Assembly: GCA_030147065.1 (NCBI GenBank)
Contig: JASLAP010000341.1
Span: forward strand, 1 to 27,355
Direction: 5' to 3'
Length of the DNA stretch: 27,355 nt
Source of the DNA: Pseudonocardia sp.
GTDB lineage: Bacteria > Actinomycetota > Actinomycetes > Mycobacteriales > Pseudonocardiaceae
Shown: positions 22,531 through 27,355 of the stretch, piece after piece
Layout of the letters: each line of letters begins with the position of its first letter
How positions within the stretch are numbered: position 1 is the first letter of the stretch
Translations under genes and position numbers: made by a program
Notes under the pieces: model-generated
The model's input: only the letters and a program-made list of their open reading frames with translations
The model's database searches: none
What the model was told of the DNA's origin: nothing

Positions 22531-22556
22531 GGGCGGGGCGGTCACCCGCCCCGCCC
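22531..22556. terminator. Strong bidirectional hairpin between convergent genes
   Basis: GGGCGGGGCGG (22531-22541) and CCGCCCCGCCC (22546-22556) form a perfect 11-bp GC stem with a 4-base TCAC loop, in the 36-base gap between the ABM gene and terC. Confidence 0.8.
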
Positions 22557-22562
22557 GAACGG

Positions 22563-23579
22563 TCAGGATCGCGGGCCCTCGGCGCGGTCCTCGGCCGGTC
22601 GAGTGGCCGTCAGCGAGCCGGCGTGCGCCTTGGCCGTCGGGTCCTTGCGGGTCTTGATCAGGCTGGCCACCGTGACCACCGCCAGCACCACGACGATGAA
22701 TCCCAGGCTGACCGGGGTGGAGATCTCCGGGACGGCCGGGGAGATGTCGCTGTGCGCCCAGTGCAGGATCAGCTTCACGCCGATGAACGCCAGGATCAGC
22801 GCCAGCCCGGTCGACAGGTAGACCAGCCGGTCGAGCAGTCCCTTGACCAGGAAGTACAGCGCGCGCAGCCCCAGCAGGGCGAAGGCGTTGGCGGTCAGCA
22901 CGATGAACGGCTCCTCGGTCACCCCGAAGACCGCCGGGATCGAGTCGAGGGCGAACAGCAGGTCCACCCCGCCGATGGCGACCAGCACGACCAGCAGCGG
23001 GGTCACCATCCGGCGCCCGTCGACCCGGGTGAAGATCTTGCCGCCGTCGTACTCCTCGGTCACCGGGAGCAGCCGCCGCGCGGACTTGACCACGATGTTG
23101 TCCTCGACATCGGGGTCCTCGTCGCGGTGCCGGAACAACTGGATCGCGGTGTAGATCAGCAGCAATCCGAACAGCAGGAACATGAACGAGAACAGCGAGA
23201 TGAGGGTCGCGCCGAGCGCGATGAAGATCCCGCGCATGATCAGTGCCAGCACGATGCCGAAGGTCAGCACCTTGTGCTGGTGCTCCTCGGGCACCGCGAA
23301 CGTGGTCATGATGATCACGAACACGAACAGGTTGTCGACCGAGAGGCTCTTCTCGACGATGTAACCGGCGAAGTACTCGGTGCCGAGCTCGCCGCCGTAG
23401 GCCCAGGCGAACCACACCCCGAAGGCCACCGCGACCAGGATGTAGAACACCGACCAGGCGGTGGCCTCCTTGAACCCGACCCGGTGCGGCCGCCACGCGG
23501 CCAGGACCAGGTCGAACACCAGCAGGCCCACGATGAGCGCCAGGGTCACCCCCCAGGTGAGCCCACTGATCTCGGACAC
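22563..23579 (-). CDS. TerC family membrane protein
   Basis: The 338-residue protein is an integral membrane member of the TerC/Alx family, long type with a C-terminal extension. Two conserved acidic membrane motifs are seen: KSLSVDNLFVFVIIM near residue 78 and GGVDLLFALDSIPAVFGVTE near 202-221, separated by a cytoplasmic loop containing HRDEDPDVEDN. Family members export Mn2+ and can help loading of secreted proteins with metal, or confer tellurite resistance. GTG 23579 is chosen for the GGAGGGG just before it. A -35/-10 pair is found at 23602-23630. I see no yybP-ykoY manganese riboswitch, which often precedes such genes: only about 30 bases separate promoter and start. Confidence 0.92.
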   Translation of the reverse strand: MSEISGLTWGVTLALIVGLLVFDLVLAAWRPHRVGFKEATAWSVFYILVAVAFGVWFAWAYGGELGTEYFAGYIVEKSLSVDNLFVFVIIMTTFAVPEEHQHKVLTFGIVLALIMRGIFIALGATLISLFSFMFLLFGLLLIYTAIQLFRHRDEDPDVEDNIVVKSARRLLPVTEEYDGGKIFTRVDGRRMVTPLLVVLVAIGGVDLLFALDSIPAVFGVTEEPFIVLTANAFALLGLRALYFLVKGLLDRLVYLSTGLALILAFIGVKLILHWAHSDISPAVPEISTPVSLGFIVVVLAVVTVASLIKTRKDPTAKAHAGSLTATRPAEDRAEGPRS

Positions 23580-23601
23580 CGCACCCCTCCATTCGACAAT
23601 C

Positions 23602-23630
23602 GGATTACCCGCGCTTTACCCGACGGGCAA
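23602..23630 (-). promoter_or_regulatory. terC promoter (-35 and -10)
   Basis: On the minus strand TTGCCC (23630-23625) and TAATCC (23607-23602) are separated by exactly 17 bases, the best sigma-70-like promoter in the window, 22 bases before the terC start codon. Confidence 0.65.
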
Positions 23631-23656
23631 CACTGCCACACCGGTCGCGGAAGCCG

Positions 23657-24514
23657 TCACCGCGTGGCGGCGAACACTCCGGCCGGGAAGCAGCCGGCCG
23701 CCAGCAGCGCCCGCACCAGGCGTCCCCCCAGTTCGGCCAGCCGCGCCGCGTCCTCGGCGCCCAGCGCGGCCCACGGTCCGACGCCGAGGCGATCGGTGTC
23801 GTGCTCGATGCCCCGGCGCAGCGCGGTGCCCTCCTCGGTGAGCGCGCCCTCGGCGTCCAGCACGCCCCGCTCGACCAGCGCGGCGGCCGCCGCGTCCCAT
23901 TCCTCCGCCGACCAGCCGCGGCTGGCCCGGGCGAACGGCGGCACGAACCCGTGGCCGGTCGCGGTGTAGCTGACCAGCGCCTCCGGCCCGGACAGCCCGG
24001 CGGCGAGCAGCAGCGCCACGTGCCCGTCGCCGCGGTGCTCGCGCAGGATCGAGACCGCGTGCCAGAGCACCAGGTGGGGCTCGGTCGGCCAGGCCACCTC
24101 CCGGTGCGCCGCGGCCAGCGGCCGCCCGTCGGTCCGGCAGGCCTCCGCCGCGCGGCGGGCCAGCACGGCCGCCTCGGCCACCTCCGCCGAGGCCACCACC
24201 TCGTCGCCGAGCATCCGGCGCAGGGCCGCGTCCACCGCGGCGAACCGGGCGGCCAGCACGGTCGACGGGTCGGCCAACGCCCACGCGGCCGGGATGTTCC
24301 GGGCGACCAGGGACGGGCTGAAGTTGTAGAACGTCGCCGCGACGACGCCGGCACCGACCGCGCCCATGGGTGCGGAGCGGCCCGCGAAGTAGGGCATCCG
24401 CCCGGGCTTCAGGCCGGCCGCGGTCAGCTCCCGCTCGGTCTCGGGAGCGAAGTACGACATGGCGTGCAAGGGTTCCAGTGCCCGCGCCAGTCGGCCGGCG
24501 TCTCGGGGTTCCAT
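23657..24514 (-). CDS. SCO6745 family protein
   Basis: The 285-residue protein matches the actinobacterial SCO6745 family: RLARALEPLHAMSYFAPETE near the start, FAGRSAPMGAVGAGVVAATF near residue 43-62, YNFSPSLVARNIPAAWALAD near 63-82, LVLWHAVSILREHRGDGHVA near 152-171, and a C-terminal winged-helix-like half (EEWDAAAAALVERGVLDAEG). The two-part architecture, helical N-terminus and MarR-like C-terminus, is known for the family, but its function is not. ATG 24514 is chosen because TAGGGT (24521-24526) ends 6 bases upstream: a leaderless transcript. It is divergent from the repeat-peptide operon, and two palindromes lie between them. Confidence 0.8.
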   Translation of the reverse strand: MEPRDAGRLARALEPLHAMSYFAPETERELTAAGLKPGRMPYFAGRSAPMGAVGAGVVAATFYNFSPSLVARNIPAAWALADPSTVLAARFAAVDAALRRMLGDEVVASAEVAEAAVLARRAAEACRTDGRPLAAAHREVAWPTEPHLVLWHAVSILREHRGDGHVALLLAAGLSGPEALVSYTATGHGFVPPFARASRGWSAEEWDAAAAALVERGVLDAEGALTEEGTALRRGIEHDTDRLGVGPWAALGAEDAARLAELGGRLVRALLAAGCFPAGVFAATR

Positions 24515-24520
24515 CGGGCC

Positions 24521-24526
24521 ACCCTA
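24521..24526 (-). promoter_or_regulatory. -10 element for leaderless SCO6745-family gene
   Basis: TAGGGT on the minus strand is followed by 6 bases and then the ATG at 24514; there is no ribosome binding site. Confidence 0.6.
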
Positions 24527-24545
24527 GGGCGCCGCCCGGTCGATC

Positions 24546-24555
24546 GACACGTGTC
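24546..24555. promoter_or_regulatory. Palindrome GACACGTGTC in a divergent promoter region
   Basis: The 10-base perfect palindrome lies 19 bases beyond the -10 of the SCO6745-family gene, overlapping its -35 position, and about 20 bases upstream of TACTAG (24575-24580), a possible -10 for the repeat-peptide gene. It is well placed to be an operator for both. Confidence 0.4.
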
Positions 24556-24585
24556 TAGGCGGCCAGGCCGCGGGTACTAGGTGAT

Positions 24586-24605
24586 CGTCACCGGAGCCGG
24601 TGACG
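24586..24605. promoter_or_regulatory. 20-base dyad before the repeat-peptide gene
   Basis: CGTCACCGG (24586-24594) and CCGGTGACG (24597-24605) are exact reverse complements with only AG between. It lies just downstream of the presumed -10 (TACTAG) and 9 bases before the GAGGAGG binding site, so it could be an operator or a leader hairpin next to the translation start. Confidence 0.55.
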
Positions 24606-24626
24606 ACGAGGTACGAGGAGGTTCGT

Positions 24627-24848
24627 GTGGCACTCGACGACGACGACATGACGACTACCGCCGGTGGCGGCAACGAGGGCCCGGCGGACTCCGGTGCCGG
24701 CGGCGGCACCCCCGGCGTGAGCGACGGCGGAGCCGACGGCGGCGCCGACTCCGGCGCCGAGGGCCCGGCCGACTCCGGCGCCGGCGGCGGCACCCCCGGC
24801 GTGAGCGACGGCGGGGCCGACGGGGGCGCGGACAGCGGTGCCCGCTGA
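24627..24848 (+). CDS. 73-residue Gly/Ala/Asp/Ser repeat peptide, candidate RiPP precursor
   Basis: GTG 24627 follows GAGGAGG (24615-24621) with a 5-base spacer. The product has a 16-residue leader-like start (MALDDDDMTTTAGGGN) and two almost identical 28-residue units (17-44 and 45-72), each EGPADSGAGGGTPGVSDGGA then DGGADSGA, and a final Arg. It contains no Cys, no Trp/Tyr/Phe, and only Asp, Ser and Thr as reactive side chains. It cannot fold on its own and has no signal peptide. It is the first gene of a unit with a JmjC dioxygenase and a ferredoxin-like protein, so I infer that it is the substrate, perhaps hydroxylated on Asp or other residues. A non-RiPP role (for example a disordered regulatory peptide) remains possible. 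Confidence 0.72.
   Translation: MALDDDDMTTTAGGGNEGPADSGAGGGTPGVSDGGADGGADSGAEGPADSGAGGGTPGVSDGGADGGADSGAR
24675..24842 (+). repeat. Tandem 84-bp duplication inside the peptide gene
   Basis: Units 24675-24758 and 24759-24842 code for the same 28 residues, differing almost only at silent third positions (for example GGAGCC versus GGGGCC). Synonymous drift with an unchanged peptide points to selection on the amino acid sequence rather than a very recent slip. Confidence 0.85.
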
Positions 24849-24867
24849 TCTGACCCAGCCGGTCAGC

Positions 24868-24902
24868 GATGCCGGGCGGACCTCCGCGGACCGCCCGGCA
24901 TC
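24868..24902 (+). terminator. 12-bp hairpin between peptide gene and JmjC gene
   Basis: GATGCCGGGCGG (24868-24879) and CCGCCCGGCATC (24891-24902) are perfect partners with an 11-base loop, 19 bases after the peptide stop codon and 4 bases before the chosen JmjC start. Such a partial terminator or processing hairpin would give more peptide than enzyme mRNA, as in many precursor-peptide operons. It also argues that the JmjC gene starts after it. Confidence 0.7.
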
Positions 24903-24906
24903 CGCC

Positions 24907-26130
24907 GTGACCGCCCCCGTAGCCGCACTGACCCGGGCGACCGGCCTGGACGGCACCGCCTTCGCCGACCGGCACTGGGGCCGCGAGCCCCTGCTGGCCC
25001 GGGCGGTCGACGCGGGCGGCTTCCGCGACCTGCTCGACCTGGACGGCGTGGACGAGCTGCTGTCCCGGCGCGGGTTGCGCACCCCGTTCATCCGGCTGGC
25101 CCGCAACGGCGCGGTGGTCGACTCCCGCAGCTTCACCGGGCCGGGCGGGGTCGGCGCCGAGATCGCCGACCAGGTCCGCGACGACCGGGTGGCCGCGCTG
25201 TTCGGCGAGGGCACCACCGTGGTCCTGCAGGCGCTGCACCGCACCTGGCCGGCGGTCGCCGACTTCGCGGTGGCGCTGTCCACCGAGCTGGGCCACCCGG
25301 TACAGGCCAACGCGTACGTGACCCCGCCGTCCTCGCGCGGGTTCTCCGCGCACTACGACGTGCACGACGTGTTCGTGCTGCAGCTCGCCGGGCGCAAGCA
25401 CTGGACCATCCACGCCCCCGTGCACGCCGACCCGCTGCGCAGCCAGCCCTGGAACGACCACGCCGGCGCGGTCGCCGCGCGGGCCCGGGACGACGCCCCG
25501 GCCATCGACACCGTCCTCGAACCCGGCGACGCGCTCTACCTGCCCCGCGGTTGGCTGCACGCGGCCACCGCGCTCGGCGGGGTGTCGGCGCACCTGACCG
25601 TCGGCGTGCACGTCGTCACCCGCTATGCGCTGGTCGAAGCGCTGACCGCGCTGGTCGCCGACGATCCGCGGCTGCGCGCGTCGCTGCCGCTGGGCATCGA
25701 CGTGGCCGACCCCGAGCAGCTCGCCCCGCACCTGGACGCAGTGCGCGAGGCGCTGGCCGACGCGCTCACCACGGCATCGCCCGACGCGGTGGCCCGCCGG
25801 GTCCGCGGGCGGGTGTGGACCGGTGGCCGACCCGAGCCGGTCGGCCCGCTGGCCGCCGCCGCGTTCGCCGAGGGCCTGTCGCCCGGCGACGCCGTCCGGC
25901 GCCGGGAGGGGCTGCCGCTGCGGGTCGTCGAACGCGGCGGTTCGGCGGTGCTGGAACTGCCCGATCGGACGGTCACGCTGCCCGCCGCGACGGTCTCCGC
26001 GCTGCGCGCCGTCGTCGAGCCGGGGGCGCACACCGTGGGTAGCCTCCCGGGCATGGACGAGGCCGATCAGGTCGTCATGGTGCGCCGGCTGCTGCGAGAG
26101 GGTGTGCTGGTCCCGGCCACGCGGCCGTGA
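24907..26130 (+). CDS. JmjC/cupin-4 family 2-oxoglutarate-dependent oxygenase
   Basis: The 407-residue protein (from GTG 24907) belongs to the cupin-4 family that includes the bacterial ribosomal oxygenase YcfD and human MINA/NO66. It begins with AFADRHWGREPLLARA near residue 20, has the Fe(II) facial triad His149 and Asp151 in FSAHYDVHDVFVLQ and His218 in LPRGWLHAATALGG, and a C-terminal winged-helix-like part (about 310-407) as in YcfD. These enzymes hydroxylate Arg, His or Asp side chains of proteins. The frame is open back to GTG 24838, overlapping the peptide gene by 11 bases, but that stretch is a perfect hairpin, so 24907 is preferred. The nearby repeat peptide is the natural candidate substrate; ribosomal protein remains an alternative. 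The stop overlaps the next start (GTGA). Confidence 0.9.
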   Translation: MTAPVAALTRATGLDGTAFADRHWGREPLLARAVDAGGFRDLLDLDGVDELLSRRGLRTPFIRLARNGAVVDSRSFTGPGGVGAEIADQVRDDRVAALFGEGTTVVLQALHRTWPAVADFAVALSTELGHPVQANAYVTPPSSRGFSAHYDVHDVFVLQLAGRKHWTIHAPVHADPLRSQPWNDHAGAVAARARDDAPAIDTVLEPGDALYLPRGWLHAATALGGVSAHLTVGVHVVTRYALVEALTALVADDPRLRASLPLGIDVADPEQLAPHLDAVREALADALTTASPDAVARRVRGRVWTGGRPEPVGPLAAAAFAEGLSPGDAVRRREGLPLRVVERGGSAVLELPDRTVTLPAATVSALRAVVEPGAHTVGSLPGMDEADQVVMVRRLLREGVLVPATRP

Positions 26131-27038
26131 CGAGGGCGGGGAACGGCTCCTGGCCGCGCTGCTCGTACCTGGCCGACGCCGCGGGGGATCCGCGGGAGGG
26201 CAACGCGCCGCCCGCCGACCGGTGGTTCCTCATCGAGCACCCCGGGCCGTGGGGGCGGGTGGCGCTGTCGCAGTCCGGGTTCGGCACCGCCGCGGTGCGC
26301 TCGCTGTCGGCGTGGGAGGCCACGTCCGGCGGCCGGGTGCTGCTGGTCCGCCGGCCCGGCCGCGGGGCCCGGTCCGGCCCGTCGCGCTGGTTCCGGGTGG
26401 ACTCCCGGCCCGGCCACGAGTCCGTGCGCACCGGCACCTTCACCGCCGACAGCGACCTGACCGCGGCCGTCTACGCGCCGGGCGAGCGGTGGTCCGGGCC
26501 GCTGTACGTGGTGTGCACCCACGGCCGGCACGACACCTGCTGCGCGGTCCGCGGCCGCCCGCTGGCCGCCGCGCTGGCCGAGGTCGAGCCGGACCGGGTG
26601 TGGGAGGGCAGCCACATCGGCGGCTGCCGGTTCGCCCCGGCGCTGGTGCTGCTGCCCCACGGGTTCGCGCTGGGCGGGGTGCCGCCGCACGCCGCCGCCG
26701 AGGTGGCGGCCGACTACCGGGCCGGCCGCCTGGACCCGCACTGGGTCCGCGGCCGATCGTCGCAACCCCCCGCGGCCCAGGCCGCCCAGCACCACGCCCG
26801 GCTGGCCACCGGCGCCGTCGGGGTGGACGAGCTGGGCGTGGTCGACGTGTCGAGGCTCCCGAGCGGCGACCGGTGGGAGATCCAACTCACCGACCCCGAC
26901 TGCACGGTCCTGCTGCACGAGCGCCGCGTGGTCGTCGACCGCCCCCTGACCTGCGCCTCCTCCGCTCCCGCCCACATGCGCGTGTTCGACCTCATCGACC
27001 TCGACCTCCCCGCCCCCCTCCCCCACGCCCCCATCTGA
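26127..27038 (+). CDS. Sucrase/ferredoxin-like (thioredoxin-fold [2Fe-2S]) protein
   Basis: The 303-residue protein belongs to the Suc_Fer-like family. It has VVCTHGRHDTCCAVRGRP at about 129-146 (Cys130, Cys138, Cys139) and SHIGGCRFAPALVLLPHG at about 162-179, the two cluster-binding blocks of the thioredoxin-like ferredoxin fold. In the family as I know it the second block usually reads H-x-G-G-H; here Cys167 replaces the second His, so a different ligand set is possible. The likely role is electron transfer. It overlaps the JmjC stop codon by 4 bases (GTGA), so translation is coupled, and it may supply electrons or keep the Fe(II) enzyme reduced (inference). The end of the gene is very rich in C and Pro. 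Confidence 0.85.
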   Translation: MTRAGNGSWPRCSYLADAAGDPREGNAPPADRWFLIEHPGPWGRVALSQSGFGTAAVRSLSAWEATSGGRVLLVRRPGRGARSGPSRWFRVDSRPGHESVRTGTFTADSDLTAAVYAPGERWSGPLYVVCTHGRHDTCCAVRGRPLAAALAEVEPDRVWEGSHIGGCRFAPALVLLPHGFALGGVPPHAAAEVAADYRAGRLDPHWVRGRSSQPPAAQAAQHHARLATGAVGVDELGVVDVSRLPSGDRWEIQLTDPDCTVLLHERRVVVDRPLTCASSAPAHMRVFDLIDLDLPAPLPHAPI

Positions 27039-27057
27039 CCCGTCGCCCTTCCCCCGC

Positions 27058-27147
27058 TGCACGAAAGCCACTCCCGCCCGACTCCCCTGCACCAGAGCCA
27101 CTCTCACCCCGCCCCGCCGCACCAAAGCCGCTCTCGCCCCAGCTGGC
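27058..27147. repeat. Three direct 30-bp non-coding repeats
   Basis: Units start at 27058, 27088 and 27118, with the core GCAC(C/G)A(A/G)AGCC(A/G)CTC in each and a spacing of exactly 30 bases. They follow the stop of the sucrase/ferredoxin-like gene. No hairpin within a unit is evident. On the other strand the core reads GAGAGTGGCTTTGGTGC-like, and it may be a dispersed intergenic repeat of the genome (inference). Confidence 0.7.
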
Positions 27148-27203
27148 TGGACCACCACCTCTCGCTGGGCGCTGTTACAGCAGAGCTGGCCCCGCCGACC
27201 CGA

Positions 27204-27355
27204 TCAAGGGCCTGCCGTGGTCGCCGGCGGCCTGTGCTGAGGCTGGTGGATCGTCCCGCCCGACACGCGCGTCGACCGTCAGCCGGCCCAGACCCCCGAC
27301 CGGTGTCCGGCTCGCACGTCCTTGCGCACCGCGGGCAGCGCCGACGCGTCCAGCA
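27204..27355 (-). CDS. Possible C-terminal end of a minus-strand gene
   Basis: A minus-strand frame enters from the right edge with clean G/C third positions for about 18 codons (LDASALPAVRKDVRAGHR) and then loses bias, ending in TGA at 27206-27204; a stop in another frame lies at 27282-27280. It may be the tail of a real gene, perhaps with a frameshift near the G-run at about 27295. The family is not recognisable. Confidence 0.3.

Noticed and set aside
23580..23656. Possible manganese (yybP-ykoY) riboswitch upstream of terC
   Set aside because: The good promoter lies only 22 bases from the start codon, leaving no room for the riboswitch.
24838..24906. Earlier GTG start for the JmjC gene, overlapping the peptide gene
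   Set aside because: The added segment is a perfect 12-bp hairpin with poor protein character and no binding site before the GTG; 24907 fits better, though overlap cannot be fully excluded.
27058..27147. CRISPR array
   Set aside because: The repeats are contiguous 30-bp units without unique spacers, only three copies, and no cas gene is near.

Overview
The window is very GC-rich double-stranded DNA with strong G/C in third codon positions, GTG starts, and several genes whose start codon lies 6 bases after a TANNNT hexamer (leaderless transcripts). This fits a high-GC actinomycete, and the F420-type luciferase-like oxidoreductase, SCO6745-family protein and sucrase/ferredoxin-like protein agree. 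A Pseudonocardia-like member of the Pseudonocardiaceae is my best guess; it is an inference from style and gene content, not a search result.

Layout. 1-600: the end of a probable integrated element, with a minus-strand gene cut by the window edge, a strong inverted repeat, and a tRNA 3' fragment (551-595) followed directly by a hairpin that looks like the original tRNA terminator. 600-2800: a stretch with weak coding remnants, a secreted Rpf/lysozyme-like protein, and a divergent ridA/hxlR pair with a dyad operator. 2800-4704: two neighbouring broken genes, a truncated and frameshifted Na+/Ca2+ exchanger and a frameshifted lgt. 4787-6262: an intact NCS2 purine permease.

6385-16893 is the most striking part: five tightly packed co-directional genes encoding a thermolysin-type M4 protease, a subtilisin-type S8 protease and a trypsin-type protease (all without signal peptides), then a protein with an EAD1-like domain, a trypsin domain and a degenerate P-loop NTPase domain, then a 1345-residue STAND NTPase with an EAD1-like domain followed in frame by a DNA/RNA non-specific endonuclease. 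The two EAD-like domains resemble each other and probably bind homotypically, making the STAND protein a sensor hub that recruits or fires a protease and a nuclease. I read this as a candidate intracellular conflict or abortive-infection (programmed cell death) system with a protease cascade.

16933-23579: ordinary accessory and housekeeping genes (F420-type oxidoreductase, TPR protein, divergent marR/azoreductase pair with two identical 14-bp palindromic operators, small membrane protein, PIG-V-like mannosyltransferase, ABM monooxygenase, TerC), separated by good hairpin terminators. 23657-24514: SCO6745-family gene, divergent from 24627-27038, a three-gene unit encoding a 73-residue Gly/Ala/Asp/Ser repeat peptide, a JmjC/cupin-4 dioxygenase and a sucrase/ferredoxin-like protein. 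A 12-bp hairpin lies between peptide and enzyme genes. This looks like a small peptide-modification (RiPP-like) operon. The right end holds three 30-bp non-coding repeats and perhaps the tail of a minus-strand gene.
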